From Conchiformibius sp. (GTDB taxonomy: Bacteria; Pseudomonadota; Gammaproteobacteria; Burkholderiales; Neisseriaceae), in contig JASBYJ010000006.1 of assembly GCA_029984035.1 (NCBI GenBank), forward strand, positions 62,001-126,000: 64,000 nucleotides of DNA, read 5' to 3'. Positions 36,721 to 46,590 of the stretch are shown piece after piece. The notes beneath the pieces are model-generated. The model made no database searches. It was not told where the DNA came from and was given only the letters and a program-made list of their open reading frames with translations. Made by a program: the position numbers and the translations under genes. The stretch's first letter is position 1. Every line of letters starts with the position of its first letter.

Positions 36721-38580
36721 TTATGCTGCCGCTTCATGTGCGGCGCGCAAACCTTCGCCTATGGCGTTTTGCAGATAGGGCATCCATGCCACGTCGCTGC
36801 CAGCCATATGGATATTGCCGACAGGACGGCGCATAAGAGCGGTTGCGGCTTCTGCTTCTTCATCACTGTCCCACAGGCCGACTTGTTCATAGCTGTAGCC
36901 GTGCGCCCAACGGTGGATGGCGATACCTGCCAGAGTTTCGTCTAAATTTTCTCCTGCCATGTCAAACAGAGTACGCAGGATTCCCAATGCTTCTTGTTCC
37001 AATTGTTCATAATTTTTAGTATTTAGAAGCCGTCTGCCGCTGCGGTACATTTCGCGGGCGGTATCGCCTTCGCGGACGGCTGGGATACCCGACATATGTA
37101 CGACAATCGGGTCATCTGCCGTTGCGGCATGCTGATAATCACCGATATTCACGGGATCGTCCAATTGCAATAAGCAATATGCCGATGTGGGCATATATAA
37201 TTTGAAAATACCTAATTTTTGAAAGGCGCGCGCATTTTTAAGTGCCACTTTGGCATACAGCATCGGTATTTTCACATTGCTTTTCATTGCTGTTTTTTGT
37301 TCTTCCGGCATCGAAGGAATAATGTGCGGTGCCAATGCGCCGTGTCCTGCAAAAATACATTTGCGAGCCTGGATTTGATGCAGTTGTTTTTGCCCTTGTG
37401 TCATATAGTACACCGAGACGCTATCGGCCTGATTGTCGATGCGTATGGCGGTTGTATTCAAGCGTAGGCGCACTTGGTTTTCGGGATTGTCGAGCATGCT
37501 GTAATCCGCTTTGGCGGTTACGATGTCTTCCATAGTGCTGCCTGAAATAGCGCCGGGAATCAGTTTGCGTACCAATAAACGTGCTATTGAAGCATTGCCG
37601 TCCGGAAAATGGTAAATATAGGGTTCTTCTTCGGATTCGTCTTCTTCCAGCCCTAATTCGGACACGCCCGGATAGCCGGATTCCAGTGCTTCGGATACGG
37701 AAACGGCACGGATGGTATGTCCCCAGTAATCAGAACTCAGGTCGCTTAAAAAGGACAAGGCTTCTTCAGGCAGCTTGACCGTGTTTGCCAAAAAGTCGTA
37801 ATAACTGGTTGTTTCTGCAAAATCGTGTTTTTCGGTTTTGCTTTTCCCGCTTAAGTAATCTGACGGTTCGGTATATAAAAGTGTCAAAGCGCGTTTCGCT
37901 TCTTCCGATATCGGGAAGTTTTCGATTGAATCAGCGTTATCGGCGTTCAGTTCTTCGTTATCATTCAGAACGACCAATTTATCCTGACCGAAGGTGGCTT
38001 GATTGAATAGAATGCCGCTGTTGAGTTTCCATTTGCCGTGATACAAATCTTGTTGGAAATGTTCGCCCAAGCGTACGTAATCCACTCCCAAGTCCTTGAG
38101 CAAAAAGTGTACTTCTTCGCTAAAATTATTTTTAGGCGAATCCAGAGATTCACTGCCGCCGTAGGTAATGACAGTTTGATTATTAACGGTAAATTCGGTA
38201 CGTTTGGCATGGCCGCCGAAGTCGTCATGGTTATCGACAATGAGAATTTTGGCCTCCGGCTGTTTTTGTAAAAAACGATAGGCTGCGCTTAAACCGCTGA
38301 CTCCGGCTCCGACAACAACCAAATCGTACGTTTCTTCCGCTTTTTCAGGCAGCGTGAATACTTTTTCATGAATGGCAAGTGCATGGGTGAAAGTTTGGCT
38401 GCCTTCGTGGTTGCCGCGCAAACCGAGCAATGCGGGCGGATAATAGGGTAAACGTGCGGAAGGTTCGGCTGTTGTCAGCGCGGATAAAGGCTTATATTTG
38501 TAGGCAGCCAATACGGCTGCACCTCCTGCCAAAGCGGCTGCGGCAGTGAGAAAACGGCGGCGGGAGAAGGCCTTGCTCAT
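36721..38580 (-). CDS. Tat-exported spermidine dehydrogenase-like flavoprotein, copy 1
   Basis: This is the upstream member of the tandem pair, also 619 aa. It has the Tat signal SRRRFLTAAAALAGG, the FAD site YDLVVVGAGVSGLSAAYRFL, ILIVDNHDDFGGHAKRTEF and the same C-terminus HRWAHGYSYEQVGLWDSDEE to AGSDVAWMPYLQNAIGEG. Over most of its length it differs from copy 2 at many positions (for example ITYGGSESLDSPKNNF versus CTFGGSECLDAPQSTF), but the last ~75 residues differ at only two. Both copies keep intact motifs, so both are probably active, perhaps on different polyamines. Confidence 0.8.
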   Translation of the reverse strand: MSKAFSRRRFLTAAAALAGGAAVLAAYKYKPLSALTTAEPSARLPYYPPALLGLRGNHEGSQTFTHALAIHEKVFTLPEKAEETYDLVVVGAGVSGLSAAYRFLQKQPEAKILIVDNHDDFGGHAKRTEFTVNNQTVITYGGSESLDSPKNNFSEEVHFLLKDLGVDYVRLGEHFQQDLYHGKWKLNSGILFNQATFGQDKLVVLNDNEELNADNADSIENFPISEEAKRALTLLYTEPSDYLSGKSKTEKHDFAETTSYYDFLANTVKLPEEALSFLSDLSSDYWGHTIRAVSVSEALESGYPGVSELGLEEDESEEEPYIYHFPDGNASIARLLVRKLIPGAISGSTMEDIVTAKADYSMLDNPENQVRLRLNTTAIRIDNQADSVSVYYMTQGQKQLHQIQARKCIFAGHGALAPHIIPSMPEEQKTAMKSNVKIPMLYAKVALKNARAFQKLGIFKLYMPTSAYCLLQLDDPVNIGDYQHAATADDPIVVHMSGIPAVREGDTAREMYRSGRRLLNTKNYEQLEQEALGILRTLFDMAGENLDETLAGIAIHRWAHGYSYEQVGLWDSDEEAEAATALMRRPVGNIHMAGSDVAWMPYLQNAIGEGLRAAHEAAA

Positions 38581-38897
38581 AATAATGCTCCAGTCTTGGG
38601 ATGATGAAAGATTTTTGTTGGTACAATATGAGTTGCTGTGTTTTTAAAAAATTGTTTTTATTGCGTTTCCGCTAAAGTGCATTTGGTGCGGATGCAAGCG
38701 TGGATTATGAAATATTAAGATTCAGGCAGCCTGAAGGTTTTTAAAATTCATGGCTCAAAGAGCAGGGTAGGATGAGCTTTGAATCGCTGTAAATCCGTAT
38801 CATATTTTTGGTGTGATGAGCCTGCTCTACCGTATCACCTTTCAGGCAGCCCGCAAAGCTGCCTGAAACCGTTTTGATTGTTGATGAAAGCCAAGCC
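38581..38897. other. Divergent gap between flavoprotein pair and I9-like lipoprotein
   Basis: The 317 bases contain a full DUS (38722-38736) and an interrupted DUS pair (38841-38869). A wider inverted repeat pairs AGAGCAGG (38758-38765) with CCTGCTCT (38821-38828) around a long AT-rich loop. Promoters for both directions must lie here, but I see no strong hexamer pair. No coding frame is supported. Confidence 0.5.
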
Positions 38898-39203
38898 GTG
38901 AATATCCGCATTTTAACCGCCGCCGCCGTGTTGTTTGCCGCCTGCCAAAGCACCGCCCCGCCACCGGCAGCATCGTCCGATACTCTGATTGTGTTCTACG
39001 ATGTACAAACAGGTGATGCCCCTCTGCTTGCCGCCGTGCAACGCGAACGCGCCAAAATCTTATACCGTTACCGCCAATTCAACGGCCTTGTCTTGAGCCT
39101 GCCTTCAGGCAGCGATGCGGAACAGGCGGCCGCCCGCTTGCGCCAAACACGCGGCATCCTGTCCGTTGAGCCTGACCGAGCCATGACATTACACGCCCCG
39201 TAA
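38898..39203 (+). CDS. Lipoprotein with inhibitor I9 (subtilisin-propeptide)-like domain
   Basis: The start is set at GTG 38898, which gives a lipoprotein signal MNIRILTAAAVLFAAC with lipid Cys16; a TTG eight codons upstream is an alternative. After a Pro/Ala linker, the ~70-residue domain reads LIVFYDVQTGDAPLLAAVQR, YRYRQFNGLVLSLPSG, then QAAARLRQTRGILSVEPDRA. This order (beta, helix, YxxFNG strand, helix, GV-x-SVExD strand) is typical of inhibitor I9 propeptides of subtilases. No protease is adjacent. It may inhibit or chaperone a surface subtilase; this is inference. Confidence 0.65.
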   Translation: MNIRILTAAAVLFAACQSTAPPPAASSDTLIVFYDVQTGDAPLLAAVQRERAKILYRYRQFNGLVLSLPSGSDAEQAAARLRQTRGILSVEPDRAMTLHAP

Positions 39204-39228
39204 CCGTTTGACCGAAAGACTTTATGTT

Positions 39229-39278
39229 GCACCCGCTATCGCCGCTGCTTTGTCCGCACGGGTGCAGGATTATTTTTT
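39229..39278 (+). terminator. Possible terminator after the I9-like lipoprotein
   Basis: GCACCCG (39229-39235) pairs with CGGGTGC (39259-39265) around a 23-nt loop and is followed by AGGATTATTTTTT. It lies 26 nt past the stop. The loop is long, so confidence is limited. Confidence 0.4.
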
Positions 39279-39423
39279 GGAAAGTGCGTGGGATAATGCT
39301 GGTGCAAGGGGCACATTACTTATTTGAACTAATTCAATCAATCACTATTTCATATCAGCAAAATAATTTGGTTTGTTCCTGAAAATAATTTATCAAAATT
39401 TGAACAGAAGGCAGCCTGAAAAT

Positions 39424-40227
39424 TTATCCGACAGCCTGTCGCACGCTTTCAATTCCCGCCATGCCTGTTTGCGCGAGGGCAATGCCGCCCTGCGGCGGCA
39501 TTCGGCAGTCGCGCGGATTGATGCGAATCAGGCGCGGCGCAAAGGTTTCCCCGAAACGGCGCACGGTCGGTACGGCCACGCCCGCGCCGATTTCTATGAC
39601 TACGGTGCGGGCGTGTTGCCGCAAAAAATCCTGCAAATGCCGTTCTTGCGCCCGTTGGCGCGATTCCAGCCATTGCCAATCGCCGAACATCAGAATATTC
39701 GGACGCGCCAAGCCGCCGCAATGCGGGCATTCGGGCAATGCGCCCTGCCACAGGCAGTGCTGTTCGTCAATCACGGGATTGAGTGTGTCCGCCGGCCAAA
39801 TTTCGCCCGTACAGGATTGAAAACATTGAAGATGATGAATCGAGCCATGACATTCGTTGATGCGCTGCGGGTCAAAACCCGCTTTGGCAAACTGTCCGTC
39901 TACATTGGAGGTAAACACGAAATACGGCACGTCCAGCGTATCGGCCAGTTCCAGCAGGCGCGTAAAACCTTGATGCGGCAAGGTTTCGCGGTAGAGCTTG
40001 AGGCGGTGTCCGTAAAAACCCCAGGCCAAACGGGGATTTTGCTCAAAGGCGGCGGGATTGGCGATTTGGCGGAAATCCAGCCGCGCTTCGCCCAAGGCGG
40101 GATAGGCCTGCCACATGCCCTCATTGCCGCGAAAGTCGGGCAGGCCGGAATCCACGCCCATGCCCGCGCCTGCGGTAATCAGCAGGCTGTCGGCATCGGA
40201 CAGTAAAGTTTTGATGCGCTTTATCAT
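39424..40227 (-). CDS. Sir2-family NAD-dependent protein deacylase
   Basis: The 267-aa product has the sirtuin NAD motif LLITAGAGMGVDSGLPDFRG, FVFTSNVDGQFAKAG, the catalytic His in ECHGSIHHLQC, a zinc-type Cys set (LQCFQSC then PECPHCGG) and a C-terminal EIGAGVAVPTVRRF segment. The usual GAGIS-SGIP is replaced by GAGMGVDSGLP, a variant found in a separate bacterial sirtuin branch. Target is unknown; protein deacylation or ADP-ribosyl chemistry are both possible. The Zn spacing is atypical for CobB. Confidence 0.83.
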   Translation of the reverse strand: MIKRIKTLLSDADSLLITAGAGMGVDSGLPDFRGNEGMWQAYPALGEARLDFRQIANPAAFEQNPRLAWGFYGHRLKLYRETLPHQGFTRLLELADTLDVPYFVFTSNVDGQFAKAGFDPQRINECHGSIHHLQCFQSCTGEIWPADTLNPVIDEQHCLWQGALPECPHCGGLARPNILMFGDWQWLESRQRAQERHLQDFLRQHARTVVIEIGAGVAVPTVRRFGETFAPRLIRINPRDCRMPPQGGIALAQTGMAGIESVRQAVG

Positions 40228-40243
40228 CGCCGTTTCGGGTTAA

Positions 40244-40681
40244 TCAGGACTTGTTTTTCTTACTTAACATAAAGCCGTTGCCTTGCGTGTTCAGGCATTT
40301 GATGCCGTCATGCTTGACGGCGGTACACGTCCAGCCGTCTCCCTTGACGGTTTGCCCCGTTTTTAACAGACGGCTCTCATCGCCTATGGCATAAGTGTCG
40401 CCCATGCAATCAATTCGGGCTTTGCCTTTTTTGCGGACACTGAAATTGGAACCCCAATCCAGTTCGCAATCTTTGTCCCGTTTGTATTTGTGTTTGACAA
40501 ATTCGCCGTTTACGCCGCAACCGACAAAAGACGGATTTTCCGAACTTTGGCGGTAGCCCGCGCAACTGACCGTGCGGTTTGGCGTGTGGAAGCCGTGAAA
40601 CTCTGCGATGTCCGTATCGGCTTGCGCGGCGTGGCACAGCAAAACGGCGCTGCCCAGCATGAAAGATTTGATGTATTTCAT
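40244..40681 (-). CDS. DUF6636-type secreted protein
   Basis: The start is ATG 40681, with AAGGGA 8 nt upstream. The 145-aa product has a signal peptide (MKYIKSFMLGSAVLLCHAAQA) and a Cys-rich domain: FHTPNRTVSCAGY, FVGCGVNG, DCELDWGSNFSV, ARIDCMGDT, GWTCTAVKHDGIKCLN and the ending GNGFMLSKKNKS. The six Cys and the TPxxxxxC/DWG/GDT/GFxLS pattern fit the DUF6636 family of secreted proteins. Function is unknown. It lies 16 nt upstream of the sirtuin gene and may share its transcript. Confidence 0.75.
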   Translation of the reverse strand: MKYIKSFMLGSAVLLCHAAQADTDIAEFHGFHTPNRTVSCAGYRQSSENPSFVGCGVNGEFVKHKYKRDKDCELDWGSNFSVRKKGKARIDCMGDTYAIGDESRLLKTGQTVKGDGWTCTAVKHDGIKCLNTQGNGFMLSKKNKS

Positions 40682-40708
40682 ATTGAGTCCCTTGTCCAAA
40701 GTGGAAAA

Positions 40709-40763
40709 GAAATTCAGGCTGCCTGAAAAACGGTTTTCCCCGCTTTCAGGCAGCCTGAAATTT
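40709..40763 (-). terminator. Full inverted DUS pair after purL
   Basis: AAATTCAGGCTGCCTGAAA and TTTCAGGCAGCCTGAATTT-like sequence face each other around a short spacer and overlap the purL stop codon. The pair lies between purL and the DUF6636 gene on the minus strand. Confidence 0.6.
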
Positions 40764-43700
40764 ACGCCAACGCTTTCCGCGCCCCCGCAAACAAACGGTA
40801 CCAGCCGCTCAACTCGCTGCCCTGCCAATCATCGGGACACCAGCTCATTTGTGCGCTGCGGAACACGCGCTCGGGGTGGGGCATCATGATGGTTACGCGC
40901 CCGTCCGTGCTGCACACGCCCGCGATGCCTTGCGGCGAGCCGTTGGGGTTAAGCGGATAGGTTTGGGTAACTTCGCCCGTGCCGTCAATGTATTGCAGGG
41001 CGGTATGCACTTTTGCCAAATCGCCGTGTGCGCTGAAATCGGCACGACCTTCGCCGTGGCTGACCACCACGGGCAGCATCGCCCCCGTCATTTCCGCCAA
41101 AATCAGGCTGGGCGACTTCGGCACGCGCACCATGCTCAAACGCGCTTCAAACTGCTCGCTTTCGTTGCGGCGGAAACGCGGAAACGCCGCCGCGCCCGGA
41201 ATGATTTCCGCCAGATTGCTGACCATTTGGCAGCCGTTGCACACGCCCAGCGTGAGCGTGTCGGGGCGGGCGAAAAATTTGGCAAATTCATCGCGCAATC
41301 TGGCGTGGAACAAAACGGATTTCGCCCAACCTTCGCCCGCGCCCAGCACGTCGCCGTAGCTGAAACCGCCGCACGCCGCCAGCATCTGCATATCGGCGAG
41401 TTTCACGCGCCCCGCCATCAGGTCGGACATATGCACGTCCACCGCGTTAAAACCGGCGCGGGCAAACGCTGCCGCCATTTCCAAATGGCCGTTTACGCCC
41501 TGTTCGCGCAAAATGGCGATATTGGGCTTTGCGCCCGCGTTGATAAACGGCGCGGCAATATCTTCTTTCACGTCAAAGGGCAGTTTGGCAAACAAACGCG
41601 CTTTTTCATCGCCAATCAGGGCAAATTCGCTGTCGGCGCAAGCGGGGTTGTCGCGCATTTTTTGGATTTGGTGGGAGGTGGCTTGCCAAGTTTTTTGCAG
41701 GTCGTGCAGGCTTTCGTCAAAGATGATTTCGCCATCGCTGTCAATGATGAAGCGTTTGTCTTTGGCAATGTCGCCGATGTGATACGTTTGCAAACCCGCG
41801 TTTTTGCAGGCTGCCTGAACGCCGTCCCAATCGGCTTGGCGCACTTGCAGCACCGCGCCCAATTCTTCGTTAAACAGGGCTTGCATGGTGGCAAGCGGCA
41901 GGCTCTCTTCAACGGTGTTGATGCCCGTGCGTTTTTCCAATGTTTGCACATAGCCGTCAAATTGCGCGTACACGCCCACTTGCCCCGCAAACGCCATTTC
42001 CGCCAAAGTTGCAAACAAGCCGCCATCGGAACGGTCGTGGTAGGCAAGCAATTTGTTTTCGGCAACAAGTTGCTGAATCACATCGTAAAACGCTTTCAGG
42101 CTGCCTGAATCGATGTCGGGGCTTTCACCGCCCAAATCGTTCCACACTTGGCTCAATGCCGAACCGCCCATCCGCGCTTTGCCGAAGCCCAAATCCACCG
42201 CCAACAACACGCTGTTTTCCACGTTTTTCAATTCAGGAGTAACGGTTTGGCGCACGTCCCGCACGGGCGCAAAGGCGGAAACAATCAGGCTGAGCGGCGC
42301 GGTAACGGTTTTTTGTGCGCCGTTTTCCTGCCACACGGTTTTCATCGACAAGCTGTCTTTGCCAACGGGAATGCTGATGCCGAGTTCCTGACAGGTTTGG
42401 GAAACGGCCGCTACGGTGCGGTAGAGTTTTTCGTCTTCGCCCGCCACGCCGCACGCCGCCATCCAGTTGGCGGAAAGTTTGATGTTGCCGATGTCGCCGA
42501 TATTGGTGGCGGCGATGTTGGTGATGGCTTCGCCAATCGCCATGCGCCCTGATGCGGGCGCGTCAAACAGGGCGAGGGCGGGTTTTTCGCCCATGCTCAT
42601 GGCTTCGCCGCGATGGGTGTCAAAGCCCATCAGGGTAACGGCGCAGTCGGCTACGGGGGTTTGATACGCGCCGACCATTTGGTCGCGGTGGCTCATGCCG
42701 CCCACGCTGCGGTCGCCGATGGTAATCAGGAAGTGTTTGGCAGCAACGGCGGGCAGCGACAAGACGCGATAGGCGGATTCGCGCAAGTCGTATTTGCCTG
42801 CGTGGAACGGGCGTTTTTCAGGCAGCCTGCGGCTGTCGCGGCGGGTGGTTTTCGGCGGTTTGCCGAGCAGGATGTTTAAGGGCAAATCAACGGGTTTGTT
42901 GTCAAACAAATCATCGCGCACCTGCAAATGTCCGTCATCGGTGGCGGTGCCGACTACGGCAAACGGGCAACGTTCGCGTTCGCAAATGGTGCGGAAAGTG
43001 TCTAAATTTTCGGGCAAAATCGCCAAAACATAGCGTTCTTGGGCTTCGTTGCACCAAATTTGCATCGGGCTTAAACCGTGTTCTTCAAGCGGCACATCGC
43101 GCAGTTGGAACACCGCGCCGCGACCGGCGTCATTGACCAGTTCGGGAAAGGCGTTGGACAAGCCGCCCGCGCCGACATCGTGAATGGAAACAATGGGATT
43201 GCGTTCTGCACCGAGCTGCCAGCAACGGTCAATCACTTCTTGGGCGCGGCGTTCGATTTCGGGGTTGCCGCGCTGGACGGAGTTAAAGTCCAAATCGGCG
43301 CTGTTGCTGCCGGTGTCCATAGACGATGCCGCGCCGCCGCCCAGTCCAATCAGCATGCCGGGCCCGCCCAGTTGCACCAGCAAGGCACCGGCGGGGATTT
43401 CGTGTTTGTGGGTTTGTTCGGCTTGGATATTGCCCAAACCGCCGGCAATCATAATCGGTTTGTGGTAGCCGCGCACCGTGCCTTCGTGTTCGGCTTCAAA
43501 GGTGCGGAAGTAGCCGAGCAAATTGGGGCGACCAAATTCGTTGTTGAACGCCGCGCCGCCGATGGGCCCGTCAATCATGATGTCCAAAGGCGAAGCGATG
43601 TGTTCGGGTTTGCCGTAGGGCTGTTCCCAAGGTTGGGGCAAATCGGGCAGGTTGAGATTGGATACGGTAAAACCGGTCAAGCCCGCTTTCGGACGCGAAC

Positions 43701-44676
43701 CGCGCCCTGTTGCGCCCTCATCGCGGATTTCGCCGCCCGCGCCCGTTGCCGCGCCCGCAAACGGGGCAATGGCGGTGGGGTGGTTGTGGGTTTCCACTTT
43801 CATGATGATGTGGGTGTTTTCTTGGTGGAAACGGTAGTTTTGTTCCGCATCGGGATAAAAACGCCCGATGTTTGCGCCTTCAATCACCGAAGCATTGTCT
43901 TTATAGGCAACCACTGTGCCTTGCGGTGCGGCTTCGTGGGTGTCGCGTATCATGCGGAACAGGGATTTGGGCTGGGCTTCGCCGTCCAGAATAAAATCGG
44001 CGTTGAAAATTTTGTGGCGGCAGTGTTCGCTGTTGGCTTGGGCGAACATCATCAGTTCCACATCGGAGGGATTGCGTTGGAGTTGCCGGTAGTTTTCCAG
44101 CAGGTAGTCCATTTCATCGGGCGACAATGCCAAGCCCAATTCGCGGTTGGCGGTTTCCAGCGCGGTTTTGCCGCCGTTTAAAATATCCACCGTGGCAAAG
44201 GTTTGCGCGGTGGGGTGGGCGAACAGTTGCGCGGCGGCGGCGAAATCGGGCAGCACGGATTCGGTCATGCGGTCGTGCAGCAGCGCTGCCCATTGTTGTT
44301 TTTGTCCGGCGTTCAGGCTGCCTGAAAGGTAAACCGCCGTGCCGCGCTCGATGCGTTTGATGCCGTGCAAACCGCAGTTGCGGGCGATGTCGGTGGCTTT
44401 ACTCGCCCACGGCGAAATCGTGCCGATGCGCGGGGTGATGAGAAACAAAGTTTTATCCGCAGGCACGGCGGGCGCGGACACGCTGTCGGCGGCGAGCAGG
44501 GCGCGGAGTTTGTCGGCATCGGCGGCGGAAAGTTCGTTTTCGCATTCCGCAAAATACCAAAATTCGCTGTGCAAGCCGTTTTCAGGCAGCCCGGCGGCGC
44601 GGGCTTTTTGCAGCAGTTTGTCAATACGGAACGGGGAAAGCGCGGACGCGCCGCGCAAGGACAGAATCACAGACAT
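40762..44676 (-). CDS. purL: Phosphoribosylformylglycinamidine synthase
   Basis: The single-chain PurL (1304 aa, start ATG 44676, [20 protein letters not shown]) converts FGAR to FGAM in purine synthesis. The synthetase core shows [59 protein letters not shown] and [12 protein letters not shown]. The C-terminal glutaminase domain has the nucleophile in [13 protein letters not shown] and the His/Glu ending [11 protein letters not shown] minus-strand TATAAT (44740-44745) may be its -10. It is one of the largest genes of the window and has DUS in frame (SGSLK, AACKN, RRLPEK). Confidence 0.97.
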   Translation of the reverse strand: MSVILSLRGASALSPFRIDKLLQKARAAGLPENGLHSEFWYFAECENELSAADADKLRALLAADSVSAPAVPADKTLFLITPRIGTISPWASKATDIARNCGLHGIKRIERGTAVYLSGSLNAGQKQQWAALLHDRMTESVLPDFAAAAQLFAHPTAQTFATVDILNGGKTALETANRELGLALSPDEMDYLLENYRQLQRNPSDVELMMFAQANSEHCRHKIFNADFILDGEAQPKSLFRMIRDTHEAAPQGTVVAYKDNASVIEGANIGRFYPDAEQNYRFHQENTHIIMKVETHNHPTAIAPFAGAATGAGGEIRDEGATGRGSRPKAGLTGFTVSNLNLPDLPQPWEQPYGKPEHIASPLDIMIDGPIGGAAFNNEFGRPNLLGYFRTFEAEHEGTVRGYHKPIMIAGGLGNIQAEQTHKHEIPAGALLVQLGGPGMLIGLGGGAASSMDTGSNSADLDFNSVQRGNPEIERRAQEVIDRCWQLGAERNPIVSIHDVGAGGLSNAFPELVNDAGRGAVFQLRDVPLEEHGLSPMQIWCNEAQERYVLAILPENLDTFRTICERERCPFAVVGTATDDGHLQVRDDLFDNKPVDLPLNILLGKPPKTTRRDSRRLPEKRPFHAGKYDLRESAYRVLSLPAVAAKHFLITIGDRSVGGMSHRDQMVGAYQTPVADCAVTLMGFDTHRGEAMSMGEKPALALFDAPASGRMAIGEAITNIAATNIGDIGNIKLSANWMAACGVAGEDEKLYRTVAAVSQTCQELGISIPVGKDSLSMKTVWQENGAQKTVTAPLSLIVSAFAPVRDVRQTVTPELKNVENSVLLAVDLGFGKARMGGSALSQVWNDLGGESPDIDSGSLKAFYDVIQQLVAENKLLAYHDRSDGGLFATLAEMAFAGQVGVYAQFDGYVQTLEKRTGINTVEESLPLATMQALFNEELGAVLQVRQADWDGVQAACKNAGLQTYHIGDIAKDKRFIIDSDGEIIFDESLHDLQKTWQATSHQIQKMRDNPACADSEFALIGDEKARLFAKLPFDVKEDIAAPFINAGAKPNIAILREQGVNGHLEMAAAFARAGFNAVDVHMSDLMAGRVKLADMQMLAACGGFSYGDVLGAGEGWAKSVLFHARLRDEFAKFFARPDTLTLGVCNGCQMVSNLAEIIPGAAAFPRFRRNESEQFEARLSMVRVPKSPSLILAEMTGAMLPVVVSHGEGRADFSAHGDLAKVHTALQYIDGTGEVTQTYPLNPNGSPQGIAGVCSTDGRVTIMMPHPERVFRSAQMSWCPDDWQGSELSGWYRLFAGARKALA

Positions 44677-44818
44677 GGCAGCAAACTCTTTTTTGTTTAT
44701 GAAACAATATAAATTGAAAAAGAAAGTTAAGATGGCGAAATTATAGCTTGAAACGGCTGCAGATGATATAAACGGCAACCGTATTCAGGCAGCCTGAAAA
44801 AAGAAGGGCGCCAAATAC

Positions 44819-44848
44819 TTGTGCATAGAGATAAAAACCAGCTATAAT
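44819..44848 (+). promoter_or_regulatory. Likely rpsF operon promoter
   Basis: TTGTGC at 44819-44824 and TATAAT at 44843-44848 with an 18-nt spacer, 71 nt before rpsF. The leader contains TTGCTTCCGTGTACCGCATGAGCGGAGGC with a small hairpin (GCCTCCGC-type) that could serve ribosomal-protein autoregulation. Confidence 0.6.
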
Positions 44849-44918
44849 CGCCCGTTTTGCAACCTTGCTTCCGTGTACCGCATGAGCGGAGGCTGTTTTT
44901 AAACCGTAAGGAGATAAC

Positions 44919-45287
44919 ATGCGTCATTATGAGATCGTGTTTATCGTTCACCCTGATCAGAGCGAGCAAGTGCCTGCCATGGTTGAGCGCTATAAAGCAT
45001 TGATTGCCGAAAACCAAGGCAAAATCCACCGTTTGGAAGACTGGGGCCGCCGTCAATTGGCTTATCCCATCAATAAAATCCATAAAGCGCACTATGTGTT
45101 GATGAATATTGAGGCTACTCCGGCTGTTGTCGAAGAGCTGGAAAACGGTTTCCGTTTCAATGATGCCGTATTGCGTCATTTGACTATTCAAACTAAAGCT
45201 GCCGTTACCGAAGCTTCTCCCATGATGAAAGAAGAGAAGTCTAAAAACCTGTTGAACGGTGAAGCTGCTGAAGAACAAGTTGCCTAA
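44919..45287 (+). CDS. rpsF: 30S ribosomal protein S6
   Basis: The 122-aa product begins [20 protein letters not shown] and shows [20 protein letters not shown], the S6 core that binds S18 on the platform. TAAGGAG precedes the ATG. It is the first gene of the rpsF-priB-rpsR-rplI operon; priB begins 3 nt after its stop. Confidence 0.97.
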   Translation: MRHYEIVFIVHPDQSEQVPAMVERYKALIAENQGKIHRLEDWGRRQLAYPINKIHKAHYVLMNIEATPAVVEELENGFRFNDAVLRHLTIQTKAAVTEASPMMKEEKSKNLLNGEAAEEQVA

Positions 45288-45290
45288 ATT

Positions 45291-45581
45291 TTGGACAATT
45301 ACTTCAGACTGGCGGCCGTTTTGCAAAAGAGCTCGGTATTGCGTTATACGCCTGCAGGCATTGAGGTGCTTGATGTGGTGTTGCAGCATGAGAGTATTCA
45401 AGTTGAAAACGGCTTGGAGCGTAAGGTGAAATTTGAATTGCCTGCGAAAATAGTCGGTCCGAATGCATTGTTATGGCAAAGCAGGGAGGGAGAAGCCGCA
45501 ATATTTTGTGGTTTTTTGGCTCAAAAAAGTCAGAAACATTTTTCCCCTTTGCTGCATATTCAAGAAATTATTGAAATATAA
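45291..45581 (+). CDS. priB: Primosomal replication protein PriB
   Basis: PriB is an OB-fold single-strand DNA binding dimer for replication restart with PriA. The 96-aa product (YTPAGIEVLDVVLQHES, GFLAQKSQKHFSPLLHIQEI) matches Neisseria PriB. The only suitable start is TTG 45291, 3 nt after rpsF with no strong ribosome site, so translation is likely coupled to rpsF. The position between rpsF and rpsR is conserved. Confidence 0.92.
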   Translation: MDNYFRLAAVLQKSSVLRYTPAGIEVLDVVLQHESIQVENGLERKVKFELPAKIVGPNALLWQSREGEAAIFCGFLAQKSQKHFSPLLHIQEIIEI

Positions 45582-45593
45582 AGGTTAAACGAC

Positions 45594-45824
45594 ATGGCTC
45601 GTCAAACATTCAAACGTAGAAAATTCTGCCGTTTCACGGCTGAAAAAATCCAAGAAGTGGATTACAAACAAGTGGATTTGTTGAAAGATTTCATTACTGA
45701 AAACGGTAAAATCATTCCTGCCCGCATTACCGGCACCAAAGCGCATTACCAACGCCAATTGGCAGTTGCCGTCAAACGTGCGCGTTTTTTGGCTTTGCTG
45801 CCTTATACCGACCAACATAAATAA
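45594..45824 (+). CDS. rpsR: 30S ribosomal protein S18
   Basis: The 76-aa product starts [20 protein letters not shown] and contains [26 protein letters not shown], the S18 signature. It pairs with S6 on the small subunit platform. AAAGG precedes the ATG. It is third in the operon, 12 nt after priB. Confidence 0.97.
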   Translation: MARQTFKRRKFCRFTAEKIQEVDYKQVDLLKDFITENGKIIPARITGTKAHYQRQLAVAVKRARFLALLPYTDQHK

Positions 45825-45838
45825 TCAGGAGTTGAATT

Positions 45839-46291
45839 ATGCAAATCATTTTGTTGGAACGTGTTGCCGGTTTGGGTAATTTAGGTGATGTGGTAACTGT
45901 TAAAAACGGTTACGCACGTAATTTTTTGGTTCCCAGCGGTAAAGCAAAACGTGCTACCGAAGCCAATTTGAAAGAATTTGAATTGCGCCGTGCCGAATTG
46001 GAGGCCAAACAAGCCGCCGTGTTGGCAGATGCGCAAGCGCGTCAGGCTAAATTGGACGGTCAAACCGTTACTATTGCTCAAAAAGCAGGTGTGGACGGCC
46101 GTCTGTTCGGTTCTGTAACGAATGCGGATATTGCCGCTGCTATCGTAGCATCAGGTGTTGAAGTGGTGAAATCTAATGTCCGTTTGCCCGAAGGACCGTT
46201 CAAGGCTGTCGGTGAATATGAGGTGGAAATCGCATTACATGCTGACGCCGTTGCGAAAATCACCGTAGTCGTTGTTCCTGCTGCGGAATAA
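45839..46291 (+). CDS. rplI: 50S ribosomal protein L9
   Basis: The 150-aa product starts [20 protein letters not shown] and continues [19 protein letters not shown], the L9 signature, then the long connecting helix and the C-terminal domain. It is the last gene of the operon, 14 nt after rpsR, and is followed by a DUS-pair terminator. Confidence 0.97.
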   Translation: MQIILLERVAGLGNLGDVVTVKNGYARNFLVPSGKAKRATEANLKEFELRRAELEAKQAAVLADAQARQAKLDGQTVTIAQKAGVDGRLFGSVTNADIAAAIVASGVEVVKSNVRLPEGPFKAVGEYEVEIALHADAVAKITVVVVPAAE

Positions 46292-46303
46292 CTGACGATT
46301 TTG

Positions 46304-46341
46304 AAAAAAGGCTGCCTGAAAAGTTTTCAGGCAGCCTTTTA
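46304..46341 (+). terminator. DUS-pair terminator of the rpsF operon
   Basis: AAAAAAGGCTGCCTGAAAA and TTTTCAGGCAGCCTTTT form a 17-bp stem with a short loop, followed by ATTGTTT. It begins 13 nt after rplI. Confidence 0.88.
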
Positions 46342-46590
46342 TTGTTTATATTTTTTCGCTTTAGCGTGTGATACCAAGGTGCTTGTTTATATAGCTTATT
46401 TATCATTTGAACCGGATAAATTTCTTAATGCGTTTGCATGGCGGTAATATGCATAGCTGATTTGGCATTGCGGATGATGTCTCCAAATAAAATAAACGGA
46501 AGGATTTCGGGTAACTTAAAGTTATGGACATAGGATACAATGCAAGCAATTTGTTTATATTGGTAATGTTTCCATTGGGAGAGATTTAAT

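Noticed and set aside
39373..40206. A 277-codon plus-strand frame opposite the sirtuin gene
   Set aside because: It is the antisense shadow of a gene with clear Sir2 motifs and has no supporting signals.
40849..44181. Long plus-strand frames (419 and 367 codons) opposite purL
   Set aside because: They are antisense to conserved purL codons, have no ribosome sites and encode arginine/alanine/phenylalanine-rich sequence typical of shadow frames in GC-biased genes.
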